Below, piece after piece: positions 17,823 through 26,136 of a DNA stretch of 61,810 nt (positions are counted from its first letter, which is position 1; every line of letters starts with the position of its first letter). Made by a program: the position numbers and the translations under genes. The notes under the pieces are model-generated. The model saw nothing but the letters and a program-made list of their open reading frames with translations. It was not told the origin of the DNA and ran no database searches. This DNA comes from an uncultured Prevotellaceae bacterium (GTDB lineage: Bacteria > Bacteroidota > Bacteroidia > Bacteroidales > Bacteroidaceae). The DNA lies in the NCBI GenBank assembly GCA_902771155.1, contig CACXVS010000018.1, positions 1 to 61,810 on the forward strand, in the 5' to 3' direction.

Positions 17823-17834
17823 TCGATAACGCAC

Positions 17835-19097
17835 ATGAAACATATTATTATTTTGGGTGATGGAATGGCAGACCTGCCTGTTGCGAGACTTGGCGGGAAG
17901 ACGCTGTTGCAATATGCCCATAAGCCCATGATGGACCAGTTGGCTCGCGAAGGCCGCTGCGGACGACTCATCACGGTGCCCGAAGGCTTCCCTCCTGGCT
18001 CTGAGGTGGCCAATACAGCCATCTTAGGCTATGACCTGAATAAGGTATATGAAGGGCGTGGTCCTCTCGAGGCCGCTTCGATAGGCTACGAGATGGCCGA
18101 CGACGACTTTGCCATCCGCTGTAATATCATCACCCTCGCCGACGGCAAGATCATCACCCACAATGGCGGTAACCTGGAAACGGAGGATGCACGCATACTG
18201 ATAGACTATCTCAATGAGAAACTCGCCAAACCCATCAATGAAAGAATGGGTTGCGAACGCGTAAAGTTCATCACAGGCATCCAGTATCGCCACCTGTTGG
18301 TCATCAAGGGCGGCTCAAAGCATATCGTCTGTGCCCCACCCCACGATCATCCCAACGAAGCTTGGAAACCCTTGCTGGTAAAGGCTGAAGACAACGCCCC
18401 CGTTGAGGCAGGTCGCCTGACGGCTCAGGAGACAGCCGACCTTATCAATGAGATGATCCTGAAGTCACAGGAACTGCTTGCTGTACATCCCTTCAATCTG
18501 GAACGCAAGGAGCGTGGTGAGCGTCAGGCCAACAGCATCTGGCCTTGGAGTGGCGGCTACCGTCCCTCGATGGAGACACTCATGGCGCAGTATCCTCAGG
18601 TGAAGTCTGGTACGGTAATCTCTGCCGTTGATCTCATCCGAGGCATCGGCCATTATGCCGGATTGAAGATCGTGGAGGTGGAAGGAGCTACAGGACTCGC
18701 CGACACCAACTACGAAGGCAAGGCTCAGGCAGCCATCGAGGCACTTGAACACGACGACTTCGTGTTCGTCCATGTGGAGGCCAGCGACGAGGCTGGTCAC
18801 GATGGCGACCTCGACTTGAAGCTCAAGACCATCGAGTATCTCGATCAGCGTCTCATTGCCCCTATATATAATAAGGTGGCGACTTGGGAAGAGCCCGTAT
18901 GCATCGCCGTGCTGCCCGACCATCTCACTCCCGTAGAGATGCGCATCCATGTAGGTCAGCCCGTACCCTTTCTCTTTTGGTATCGTGGCATCGAGCCCGA
19001 CGAGGTTCAGCGCTACGATGAGGTGTCGTGTGTCAGCGGCTCCTTCGGACTCCTGAAACTCGACGAATTTATGAAAGAACTAATGAAAATAGAATAA
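17835..19097 (+). CDS. ApgM-family protein, probable homoserine kinase analogue
   Basis: The 420-aa product belongs to the archaeal-type cofactor-independent phosphoglycerate mutase family in the alkaline-phosphatase superfamily. The metal/catalytic signatures are IIILGDGMAD, PEGFPPGSEVANTAILGYD (Ser as nucleophile), FVHVEASDEAGHDGD and VLPDHLTP. The position between thrA and thrC, where homoserine kinase is needed and no thrB is present, is the main functional clue. This gene has been proposed in comparative genomics as a functional analogue of ThrB in Bacteroidetes. I call it a probable homoserine kinase on context; glycolytic mutase activity remains the alternative. Confidence 0.85.
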   Translation: MKHIIILGDGMADLPVARLGGKTLLQYAHKPMMDQLAREGRCGRLITVPEGFPPGSEVANTAILGYDLNKVYEGRGPLEAASIGYEMADDDFAIRCNIITLADGKIITHNGGNLETEDARILIDYLNEKLAKPINERMGCERVKFITGIQYRHLLVIKGGSKHIVCAPPHDHPNEAWKPLLVKAEDNAPVEAGRLTAQETADLINEMILKSQELLAVHPFNLERKERGERQANSIWPWSGGYRPSMETLMAQYPQVKSGTVISAVDLIRGIGHYAGLKIVEVEGATGLADTNYEGKAQAAIEALEHDDFVFVHVEASDEAGHDGDLDLKLKTIEYLDQRLIAPIYNKVATWEEPVCIAVLPDHLTPVEMRIHVGQPVPFLFWYRGIEPDEVQRYDEVSCVSGSFGLLKLDEFMKELMKIE

Positions 19098-19101
19098 GCA
19101 C

Positions 19102-20430
19102 ATGAAATATTATAGCACAAATGGGAATGCTCCCATCGCCGACCTGCACAAAGCTGTCGTCAAGGGACTGGCTGAAGACCGTGGCCTCTATATGCCTGAA
19201 ACCATCAAACAACTGCCGAAGGCGTTCTTCGACACCATCGAGACCAAGACGTTTCAGGAGATAGCCTATACAGTAGCCGATGCCTTCTTCGGAGAAGATG
19301 TCGATGCCGACTCTCTGAAACAGATTGTCTATGACACGCTTTCCTTCAACTGCCCAGTGGTGAAGGTGAAGGAGAACATCTATACCCTCGAACTCTTCCA
19401 TGGCCCCACCCTCGCCTTTAAGGATGTGGGCGCCAGATTCATGGCCCGCCTGCTCCAATACTTTATTCGTCAGGAGGGCAACCATGAACAGGTGAACGTA
19501 CTCGTGGCCACCTCTGGCGATACGGGCAGCGCCGTTGCCAACGGTTTCCTCGGCGTAGAGGGTATTCATGTGTATGTGCTCTATCCGAAGGGCAAGGTGA
19601 GCCCTATCCAGGAGTGCCAGTTTACCACGTTGGGCAAGAACATCACCGCCATCGAGGTGGATGGTGTGTTCGACGATTGTCAGGCCCTCGTCAAGAATGC
19701 CTTCATGGATGCCGAACTGAACCGGCACATGAAACTCACCTCTGCCAACTCCATCAACGTGGCTCGCTTCCTGCCTCAGGCTTTCTATTATTTCAATGCT
19801 TATGCAAGGATGAAGGCACTGGGCAAGGCCGATAACCTGGTGATGTGTGTGCCCTCAGGCAACTTTGGCAATATCTGTTCGGCGCTCTTTGGCCACAAGC
19901 AGGGTCTTCCCTTCAAGCGTTTCATCGCTGCCAACAATGCAAACGACATCTTCTATAAGTATCTGCAATCAGGCAAATACGAGCCCAAGGCCAGTGTGCA
20001 GACACTCGCCAATGCGATGGATGTAGGCGATCCCTCCAACTTCGCCCGTATCCTCAACCTCTATTCGCAGAACGGTGCCCTTTCTCCTGAGGATACCCAC
20101 GCCGCCATCACATCGCTCATCGACGGTGTCACCTATAGCGACGAACAGATCAAGGAGACCATGCGCCAGTGTTATGAGGAAACGAAGTATATCCTCGATC
20201 CCCATGGAGCTTGTGGTTACCAGGCCCTCGTTGATGGCTTGAAGCCCGGTGAGATCGGTGTCTTCTGTGAGACAGCCCATCCCGCTAAGTTCAAGGAGAA
20301 GGTGGACGACATCCTCAGCATCGACGTCACAATCCCCGATCGTCTCGCTGCCTTCATGAAAGGGCAGAAACAGAGCGTCCCCATGGCAAAGGACTTCTCC
20401 GACTTCAAGCAATACTTGTTAAATCAATAA
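19102..20430 (+). CDS. thrC: threonine synthase
   Basis: The 442-aa product is a PLP enzyme of the ThrC type. MKYYSTNGNAPIADLHKAV opens the family N-terminus. ELFHGPTLAFKDVGARF carries the PLP-binding Lys. VLVATSGDTGSAVANGF and CVPSGNFGNICSALFGHK form the phosphate and substrate sites. It converts O-phosphohomoserine to threonine. The gene begins 4 bp after the apgM-like stop, which ties that gene to threonine synthesis. Confidence 0.96.
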   Translation: MKYYSTNGNAPIADLHKAVVKGLAEDRGLYMPETIKQLPKAFFDTIETKTFQEIAYTVADAFFGEDVDADSLKQIVYDTLSFNCPVVKVKENIYTLELFHGPTLAFKDVGARFMARLLQYFIRQEGNHEQVNVLVATSGDTGSAVANGFLGVEGIHVYVLYPKGKVSPIQECQFTTLGKNITAIEVDGVFDDCQALVKNAFMDAELNRHMKLTSANSINVARFLPQAFYYFNAYARMKALGKADNLVMCVPSGNFGNICSALFGHKQGLPFKRFIAANNANDIFYKYLQSGKYEPKASVQTLANAMDVGDPSNFARILNLYSQNGALSPEDTHAAITSLIDGVTYSDEQIKETMRQCYEETKYILDPHGACGYQALVDGLKPGEIGVFCETAHPAKFKEKVDDILSIDVTIPDRLAAFMKGQKQSVPMAKDFSDFKQYLLNQ

Positions 20431-20453
20431 CAATATCATCAGGCTCGCTATCT

Positions 20454-21677
20454 ATGGCAGGAAGAATTATTGTTTGTTGCATACTGTTTTCCTTGAATGC
20501 TTTAGGACAGGAACCGAAAGCTGTAGATAGCGTGCGCACAGAGGAAAGTACCACCACCTTCATGGAAAGGATTCATCAGGTGCAACAATACTTGGACGCG
20601 AAAGCCCGTGCCCAGGTTGATCCGCATTACATCGAGCTTCCAGAAAAGCCATGGAGGGTTATTCTCCGTTATAAGGAGACTGCCGTCGATGTCGATTACA
20701 GCAACAGTTTAGTAGAACCAGGCAACCCACAAAACAGAATAGACCTAAAGATGTGCTTTGCGCCACCCACATCCGCATCTGTTGGCTTCTGGGTGGGTTA
20801 TCGAGGCACAGGAATATCCTATTCCTATTCGCTTGCCAAGAACGCAGGCCGCTATTTCTCCTTCAGTACCACAGGTGCCAAGTACGGCATCAACTTCCGT
20901 CTGAGGCGGTTCAACACCAACGAGGCATCATCATCTATTCAATTGATAGATAACGGGAATACAACTTATAGTGAGGAAAGTGATACTCACATGCGAGCCC
21001 CTGTATGGATTCGTTCCGTCTATCTCAACGGCTACTATGTGTTCAATGGTCGCCGCTACTCACAGGCTGCTGCCTACAACCAGTCTGTCATTCAACGACG
21101 TTCGGCAGGATCGTTCCTCGCAGGAGCCACATGGTATCAGTCATCGTTCGATAATTCGGATACAGACAACAAAGGGATGCTCTTCCTAAGCGACAACGAC
21201 AAGTGCATCGAAATTCACCAAGCCAACATCGGTATTGGCTACGGCTACAACCTGGTACCATTCCGGGGCTTTATTATCAATGCCATGGTCATGCCTACCC
21301 TCAGCGTCTATAATCGTGTGAAAGTTGAAAAATACTACAGTAATTTCTCCCTGACGGAAGGCAAAGGCGAGACCGACGACTATGGGACATGGAACAAGCA
21401 GACACACACCTGGGCTAATGGAAAGTCCCAGAAGCCCTTCGGGTTGGTACAGGGAGATGATTGGATCAATGAACTCGATTTCTGGGACGGTTATTCAGAG
21501 ACCAGCTATGGTAGGATACAGTTCAATATTGACTTTCGTCTCGGCATCGCCTACAACTGGAAGAACTATTTCATCGGTGCCCAGGCTCAGTTCAACCGAT
21601 TCTCTTACAAGAAGGATGATTGCAAGGTTGTCCTCATTGACGGCTATGCCAGACTTGCATTGGGTGTGAGATTATAG
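20454..21677 (+). CDS. DUF4421 family protein, putative outer-membrane beta-barrel
   Basis: The 407-aa product has a signal peptide (MAGRIIVCCILFSLNALGQ) and resembles DUF4421 proteins. After a short helical region, alternating beta-strand patterns dominate (SVGFWVGYRGTGISYSYSL, YGINFRLRRF, RIQFNIDFRLGIAYNW, GYARLALGVRL). The C-terminal residue context (LALGVRL) is weakly barrel-like. It starts 23 bp after thrC and may share that transcript, although no functional link is known. A terminator-like hairpin lies about 200 bp downstream. Confidence 0.75.
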   Translation: MAGRIIVCCILFSLNALGQEPKAVDSVRTEESTTTFMERIHQVQQYLDAKARAQVDPHYIELPEKPWRVILRYKETAVDVDYSNSLVEPGNPQNRIDLKMCFAPPTSASVGFWVGYRGTGISYSYSLAKNAGRYFSFSTTGAKYGINFRLRRFNTNEASSSIQLIDNGNTTYSEESDTHMRAPVWIRSVYLNGYYVFNGRRYSQAAAYNQSVIQRRSAGSFLAGATWYQSSFDNSDTDNKGMLFLSDNDKCIEIHQANIGIGYGYNLVPFRGFIINAMVMPTLSVYNRVKVEKYYSNFSLTEGKGETDDYGTWNKQTHTWANGKSQKPFGLVQGDDWINELDFWDGYSETSYGRIQFNIDFRLGIAYNWKNYFIGAQAQFNRFSYKKDDCKVVLIDGYARLALGVRL

Positions 21678-21721
21678 GTCGGAAAATATGAAGTAAATAT
21701 AAAGAAATAGTTTCGCTTAAA

Positions 21722-21806
21722 GTAAAACAAGTTGTTTTACCTTCGTAGATGACGTTTCTTTAGTCTATTAAGATATCTTCTTTGGAAGTAAAACAACTTG
21801 TTTTAC
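21722..21806. repeat. two copies of a 19-bp palindrome
   Basis: GTAAAACAA-G-TTGTTTTAC (21722-21740) and GTAAAACAA-C-TTGTTTTAC (21788-21806) differ only at the central base and have 9-bp arms. Start-to-start distance is 66 bp, about six helical turns. Each could be an operator half of a looped pair, or a hairpin in RNA. The second is followed by TTTTAG and may terminate transcription. Confidence 0.7.
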
Positions 21807-21876
21807 TTTTAGAGGAATCATGTGAACTTGTGAAAGAGAAGTATTTTTTATAACAATACCATGCAAAATCCATCTA

Positions 21877-21902
21877 AATACTGATATTTCTCAGTATTTT
21901 TG
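21877..21902 (+). terminator. hairpin with T-run overlapping a promoter
   Basis: AATACTGA (21877-21884), six-base loop, TCAGTATT (21891-21898), then TTTTG. It looks like an intrinsic terminator for the thr/DUF4421 transcript. Being immediately upstream of the -7 box at 21905 it could also act as an operator. Confidence 0.5.
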
Positions 21903-21904
21903 TG

Positions 21905-21912
21905 TATCTTTG
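21905..21912 (+). promoter_or_regulatory. -7 box for the chimeric istB remnant
   Basis: TATCTTTG, only 5 bp before the ATG at 21918, so a transcript would be nearly leaderless. Confidence 0.5.
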
Positions 21913-21917
21913 TAGCC

Positions 21918-22352
21918 ATGGAAGCAAGGGTTATTGAGATCAGTTCATTGCAGGAGCCTGGCGTTGAGGCATGCCTTGAAGGATATACAGTTTTCTTTAC
22001 ATTCGTGCCACACCTGCTGACACTTATAAGGGAGGCTAAGACGGAAAAGACGCTCAGGAGTCTGGAGCTTAAGTTTGAACGTTATGATCTCGTTATATGT
22101 GATGAGTTAGGATATGTCGGCTTTGACAAGGAAGGAGCTGAGATGCTTTTCAATCACCTCTCTCTGCGGACAGGAAAGAGAGCTACCATCATCACTACGA
22201 ACCTGCCTTTTACTAGGTGGGAGGAGGTACTCAAGGATAAGGTCCTGTGCTCTGCTCTCGTAGACAGACTATGTCACAAATCGTATCTTGTCAACATGAC
22301 AGGTACGTCATATCGTATTAAAGAAACAAAAAAATTAATAGAAAAAAAGTAA
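21918..22352 (+). pseudogene. chimera: SpoU-methyltransferase N-terminus fused to IS21 IstB remnant
   Basis: The first 17 codons (MEARVIEISSLQEPGVE) match the N-terminus of the RNA methyltransferase at 24635 ([16 protein letters not shown]) in protein and DNA. From about codon 18 the product becomes the C-terminal two thirds of an IstB ATP-binding helper. It has ACLEGYTVFFTFVPHLL, Walker B DLVICDELGYVGFD, sensor-I-like ATIITTNLPF and the C-terminal RLCHKSYLVNMTG. Walker A and the N-terminal IstB domain are absent, and no istA is present. I infer an IS21 insertion into a second copy of the methyltransferase gene, followed by deletion. It is intact as an ORF but should not be a working transposition helper. 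Confidence 0.75.
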
Positions 22353-22692
22353 TGTATAACCAACTCTTTGTATATTTGCAGCGCTCTTTTGGACTGGTTT
22401 ACTATTGAATTATTTGTTGGTATACTTTTGCGTTATCATTTACAGTATATTTAAAGAAATAATAGTTCTAATAAGAATCTTAGTTTCATGCTAGCTTTGT
22501 GTCTCTTAGTGCAAACCTCATTTCGCTTCCTGTCCACAAGTTACTTTCTTACTTAGTGACTTTCTCTGCCGCCCGAGACCTCACAATGATCTACCCTAAC
22601 ACTAAAGGCTTCGTAATATCATACCAAAGCCCCTTTTGTATTAGGGTAGAATTATAATTGATAAAGATCAGAAACCGGTTACCTTGATTTCA
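22353..22692. other. 340-bp gap with orphan promoter-like boxes and a long hairpin
   Basis: Two plus-strand -7-like boxes, TATATTTG (22372-22379) and TACTTTTG (22423-22430), have no gene behind them except a 22-codon frame at 22488. CTACCCTAA (22591-22599) pairs with TTAGGGTAG (22641-22649), with a weaker inner pairing of AAAGGCTT and AAAGCC. This hairpin may end the LRR transcript (minus) or a short plus-strand RNA. Confidence 0.5.
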
Positions 22693-24198
22693 TTATTTCA
22701 CTAAAACCTTTCTGGCTGTACCATTATCCATTTGGATAATATTTATACCTTTATGTGAGTTCTTAATTCTTCTGCCATTCAATGTATAACGTTTTAATTC
22801 ATTTTCTCTATCAACAACTATCTTATTGATATTAGTAGGGGTTCCTTCTGAAATATTATTGAATTCTTTCCACCCATTTGTTGCCTTATACTTGTCAGCA
22901 GTACCTGCGGGAACATATAAAATAGCATTGTTAAACGTAAGATAAGTGAATGTGTTTGTACTTATTTTAAACGGATTCTCAATCTTTGAAATGACTTCTG
23001 GAAAATCGCATAAATCGAATGCGCCTTCCCCTATGCTCGTCACACTATTTGGTATCGTGAGAGTAGTTAGGCTGTAGCAATGATTGAAAGCATATTTTCC
23101 AATACTCGTCACGCTATTACCTATCGTGACGGAGGTCAGGTTGATGCATTCCAAAAATGCCATATCTCCAATAATGCTATTATCTATCGTGACAGAAGCA
23201 AGCCCGCTGCAATAAGAGAAAGATTCTTTCCCCATATTAATCACACTATTAGGAATTATGAGGGATTCTAGGCGCCAGCAACCAGAAAAAGCTTCGTCCC
23301 CTATAGTCGTTACACTGGTTGGAATCGTGACGGAAGTAAGCCCATTACAACTACGGAAGGCCCCATCCCCTATGAGCGTCACGCTGTTGCCAAGCGTTAG
23401 TGAGGTTAGGCCGCCACAGTTCCCGAAAGCCCAACTTCCTATACTTGTCACACTGTTGGGAATCGTGATAGAGGTCATCCCGCTGCAACAATAGAATGCA
23501 TAATCTCCAATACTAGTCATACTTTGAGGAATCGTTGTATTTTGACAACCGGATATTAGCTTATTAGATTCTGTTTCAATAATACAATTGCTGTTATCGC
23601 GTGAATCATAAAATATGTTTCCCGTTTCTACATCGATTGATGTCAATGAACGGCATTCTTGGAAAATAGCACCTTCTATATTTATTACGCTTTTTGGTAT
23701 CGTGACAGAGGTTAGCCCGCCACAACCTCCGAAAGCCCAACTTCCTATACTTGTCACATTTATGCCAATCATGATGGAAGTTAAGCCTCTACATCCAGCA
23801 AAGGCACTTTCTCCTAAGCTTGTTACGCTGTTGGGAATCGAGACAGAGGTTAGCCCACTGCAACCATTGAAAGCCCCATTCCCAATACTCTTCACACTGT
23901 TGGGAATCGAGATGGTAGTTAAGCCGCTACATCCAGCAAAAGCACTCTCTCCTATGCTCGTCACCTTTCGAGTGATATTCATATAAGTAACATCTTCTGG
24001 TATAACCACATCGCCCGCATAAGAATAATCACTTGAATATCCATTATTGGTAACCTCTAGCTCTGCTCCGTCATTGATATAATTATAGTAGATCGGAACA
24101 CCATCGGCATTCTCTACTACTATATCATAAGCCATTGCTTTTACTCCAACCATACAGAATAGTAAGGCGAACAGAATTATTTTGAATTTATTAATCAT
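22693..24198 (-). CDS. BspA-like leucine-rich-repeat surface protein
   Basis: The 501-aa product has a signal peptide (MINKFKIILFALLFCMVGVKAMA), then about 14 LRR_5 (BspA-type) repeats of roughly 23 residues. The typical unit is GLTSVTIPNSVTSIGxxAFxxC. One repeat near the middle is interrupted by a non-repeat stretch (DVETGNIFYDSRDNSNCIIE). The C-terminus ends with RYTLNGRRIKNS then KGINIIQMDNGTARKVLVK, a conserved tail in secreted Prevotella proteins that resembles a type IX-type sorting or anchoring module. BspA-like proteins mediate adhesion to host or partner cells; that role is inferred. The gene is AT-richer than its neighbours and lies among accessory elements. Confidence 0.88.
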   Translation of the reverse strand: MINKFKIILFALLFCMVGVKAMAYDIVVENADGVPIYYNYINDGAELEVTNNGYSSDYSYAGDVVIPEDVTYMNITRKVTSIGESAFAGCSGLTTISIPNSVKSIGNGAFNGCSGLTSVSIPNSVTSLGESAFAGCRGLTSIMIGINVTSIGSWAFGGCGGLTSVTIPKSVINIEGAIFQECRSLTSIDVETGNIFYDSRDNSNCIIETESNKLISGCQNTTIPQSMTSIGDYAFYCCSGMTSITIPNSVTSIGSWAFGNCGGLTSLTLGNSVTLIGDGAFRSCNGLTSVTIPTSVTTIGDEAFSGCWRLESLIIPNSVINMGKESFSYCSGLASVTIDNSIIGDMAFLECINLTSVTIGNSVTSIGKYAFNHCYSLTTLTIPNSVTSIGEGAFDLCDFPEVISKIENPFKISTNTFTYLTFNNAILYVPAGTADKYKATNGWKEFNNISEGTPTNINKIVVDRENELKRYTLNGRRIKNSHKGINIIQMDNGTARKVLVK

Positions 24199-24279
24199 TT
24201 TGTATTTAAATAGTAGTTAATTTGAAGAATTAGTTAGTTATCAGTAGATATAAAAACGTGAGCCATTAACTACGCTTAC

Positions 24280-24399
24280 GTTTCAGAGGTATCGGCAAAC
24301 ACCTAATGTACTTAAACGAGTAAAAGCTCACGCCCTCGGGCGTGAATCATCTACTTTTCATCTTGTACATTCCTTGAAATTTTGCCGATTTCCTGAAAC
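24280..24399. ncRNA. long imperfect hairpin: candidate 6S-like RNA or LRR 5' leader
   Basis: Paired segments are GTTTCAG/CTGAAAC (24280-24286, 24393-24399), ATCGGCAAA/TTTGCCGAT (24291-24299, 24381-24389) and AATGTAC/GTACATT (24305-24311, 24365-24371). The apex is TCACGCCC/GGGCGTGA (24328-24335, 24338-24345). The pairs are separated by asymmetric internal loops, giving a 120-nt rod with a bubble, the general shape of 6S RNA. A minus-strand promoter at 24497-24524 would transcribe through it toward the LRR gene. Strand and identity are inference. Confidence 0.55.
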
Positions 24400-24496
24400 A
24401 AGATTCAGCGGACGCTTCAACGTATATTGTTTATTTCTCCTTCGTTATGTTACCATAAGCTGTTTGTTTTAGAGTTCAACATTATAATCTCGAGTG

Positions 24497-24524
24497 CAAA
24501 TATAATAAAAATTCCCCAAACTTG
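24497..24524 (-). promoter_or_regulatory. promoter reading toward the hairpin and LRR gene
   Basis: TATATTTG on the minus strand (24497-24504) followed by CAC. A TTG about 20 bp upstream could serve as the -33 box. It lies about 295 bp from the LRR ATG, so the leader would include the 24280-24399 hairpin. Confidence 0.5.
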
Positions 24525-24606
24525 CAAGGATTTGAAGATTTTTCTGCAAAACATATTCTTTATATGCAACAAAGATAGATTATTCGTTATTCTCGCGAAG
24601 TTTTTA

Positions 24607-24614
24607 TACCTTTG
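24607..24614 (+). promoter_or_regulatory. -7 box for the SpoU-family methyltransferase
   Basis: TACCTTTG then CAG, 20 bp before the ATG at 24635. Confidence 0.6.
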
Positions 24615-24634
24615 CAGCAGAAAAGAAGCGTATA

Positions 24635-25444
24635 ATGGCAAACGTAATCGAGATACATTCACTAAACGAGCCTGGAGTTGAGATATTCGGGACGCTGACG
24701 GAGGCGCAGCTGAGGAATAGGCTGGATGCTGAGAGGGGCATCTTCATTGCGGAGAGTCCGAAGGTGATCCGTGTGGCTATGCAGGCTGGGTATGAGCCTC
24801 TGGCTTTGCTCTGCGAACGAAAGCATATCGAGGGCGATGCAGCAGATATCATTGAGAAGTGCGGCGATATACCTATTTATACTGGCGAGCGCGAATTGCT
24901 CTCAGAATTAACGGGTTATACACTGACTCGAGGTGTGCTCTGTGCGATGAAGCGAAAGGCAGAACTTAGCGTGGAGGAAGTTTTAGCCAATATCCCTCAG
25001 CAGAAACAAAGAGTCGTGATTATCGACTCCGTTTGCGACACAACGAATATCGGAGCTATCTTTCGCTCAGCAGCTGCCTTGGGGATTGACGCCGTTTTGC
25101 TGACCAGAAGCAGTTGCGACCCTCTGAACCGCAGGGCTATCCGAGTGTCGATGGGAAGTGTATTCTTAGTGCCCTGGACATGGATTGACTCCTATAACCA
25201 ACTGCACGACCTCGACTTCAAGACAGCAGCCATGGCCCTGTCTGATGATTCCATCTCGCTTGATAGTCCCGTCCTGAAACAGCAGGATAAACTGGCCATC
25301 ATCATGGGTACAGAGGGCGACGGTCTGCCTAAGGAGACCATTGCTCAGGCTGATTATGTGGTGAGGATTCCCATGTCGCACCAGGTGGATTCGCTGAATG
25401 TGGCGGCGGCAGCAGCGGTAGCGTTCTGGGAGTTAAGACGTTAA
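24635..25444 (+). CDS. TrmH/SpoU-family RNA methyltransferase
   Basis: The 269-aa product has an N-terminal substrate-binding region ([23 protein letters not shown]) and a C-terminal SPOUT domain with the knot motifs. Motif 1 is [16 protein letters not shown], motif 2 [11 protein letters not shown] and motif 3 [23 protein letters not shown]. Such enzymes 2'-O-methylate a ribose in tRNA or 23S rRNA using SAM. Which nucleotide is modified cannot be read here. The 3' end overlaps the convergent mtgA gene by 4 bp. Its first codons are duplicated at 21918. Confidence 0.9.
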   Translation: MANVIEIHSLNEPGVEIFGTLTEAQLRNRLDAERGIFIAESPKVIRVAMQAGYEPLALLCERKHIEGDAADIIEKCGDIPIYTGERELLSELTGYTLTRGVLCAMKRKAELSVEEVLANIPQQKQRVVIIDSVCDTTNIGAIFRSAAALGIDAVLLTRSSCDPLNRRAIRVSMGSVFLVPWTWIDSYNQLHDLDFKTAAMALSDDSISLDSPVLKQQDKLAIIMGTEGDGLPKETIAQADYVVRIPMSHQVDSLNVAAAAAVAFWELRR

Positions 25445-26133
25445 GGAAACTTTTTCACGTAGTTCATCTCTATCAGGATACGAGCCTGACGCTTCAGCAT
25501 ATAGGGTGAAGGGTGAAGGCTGGAGAACTTACGCGGATTAGGTAGTGTGGCTGCGATGAGGGCGCACTGGGCCTTCGAGAGGTGAAGCGCATCGGTATGG
25601 AAGTGCTCTTCGGCCACAGCATCGACGCCATAGATACCCTCGCCCATCTCGATGGAGTTGAGATAGACTTCCATGATGCGCTCTTTGGTCCAGAAAAGTT
25701 CTATGAGAAACGTGAAATACACCTCAAAACCCTTGCGAACCCACGAACGACCAGGCCAGAGAAAGACGTTCTTGGCCGTCTGCTGGGAAATGGTCGATGC
25801 ACCCAGTTTTCGTTTCTCAGGATGCTCCCTATTACGTTTAGCCGCATGCTCGATAGCCTTATAGTCGAAGCCGTGATGATTGAGGAAGTTGGCATCCTCA
25901 CTACCCATCACAGCCAAAGGCATGTTGGGGGATATCTTCTCGAGCGGCACCCAGTGGTGCGAGAGTTTGAGATCCCTACCCTCCCCGATCTGCTGAGAAC
26001 AGCGGATAAACATGAGGGGTGTAAAATAAACTGGGATAAAACGGAGCGCCACCACCGCAAGAATAGTGGAGCCGAAGAAGGCTACCAGTACCCAGCGTAT
26101 GATGGCGCGCAGTTTCTTAAGAATCAGATGCAT
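25441..26133 (-). CDS. mtgA: monofunctional peptidoglycan glycosyltransferase
   Basis: The 230-aa product has one N-terminal membrane anchor (residues 10-32) and a GT51 domain. Motifs include [15 protein letters not shown] (first catalytic Glu), [45 protein letters not shown] (second Glu) and [19 protein letters not shown] LPNPRKFSS. It polymerises lipid II into glycan strands and lacks a transpeptidase domain. It is 3 bp downstream of the OmpA lipoprotein gene, suggesting one transcript concerned with the envelope. Confidence 0.94.
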   Translation of the reverse strand: MHLILKKLRAIIRWVLVAFFGSTILAVVALRFIPVYFTPLMFIRCSQQIGEGRDLKLSHHWVPLEKISPNMPLAVMGSEDANFLNHHGFDYKAIEHAAKRNREHPEKRKLGASTISQQTAKNVFLWPGRSWVRKGFEVYFTFLIELFWTKERIMEVYLNSIEMGEGIYGVDAVAEEHFHTDALHLSKAQCALIAATLPNPRKFSSLHPSPYMLKRQARILIEMNYVKKFP

Positions 26134-26136
26134 GTA

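Larger units (their letters stand above)
24199..24634. other. 436-bp divergent gap between LRR and methyltransferase genes
   Basis: Holds the 120-nt rod-like hairpin (24280-24399), a minus promoter (24497-24524) and a plus promoter (24607-24614). No coding sequence is seen on either strand. Confidence 0.6.

Noticed and set aside
22488..22556. 22-codon ORF as a gene
   Set aside because: Too short and without similarity or context; listed only within the possible small-RNA note.
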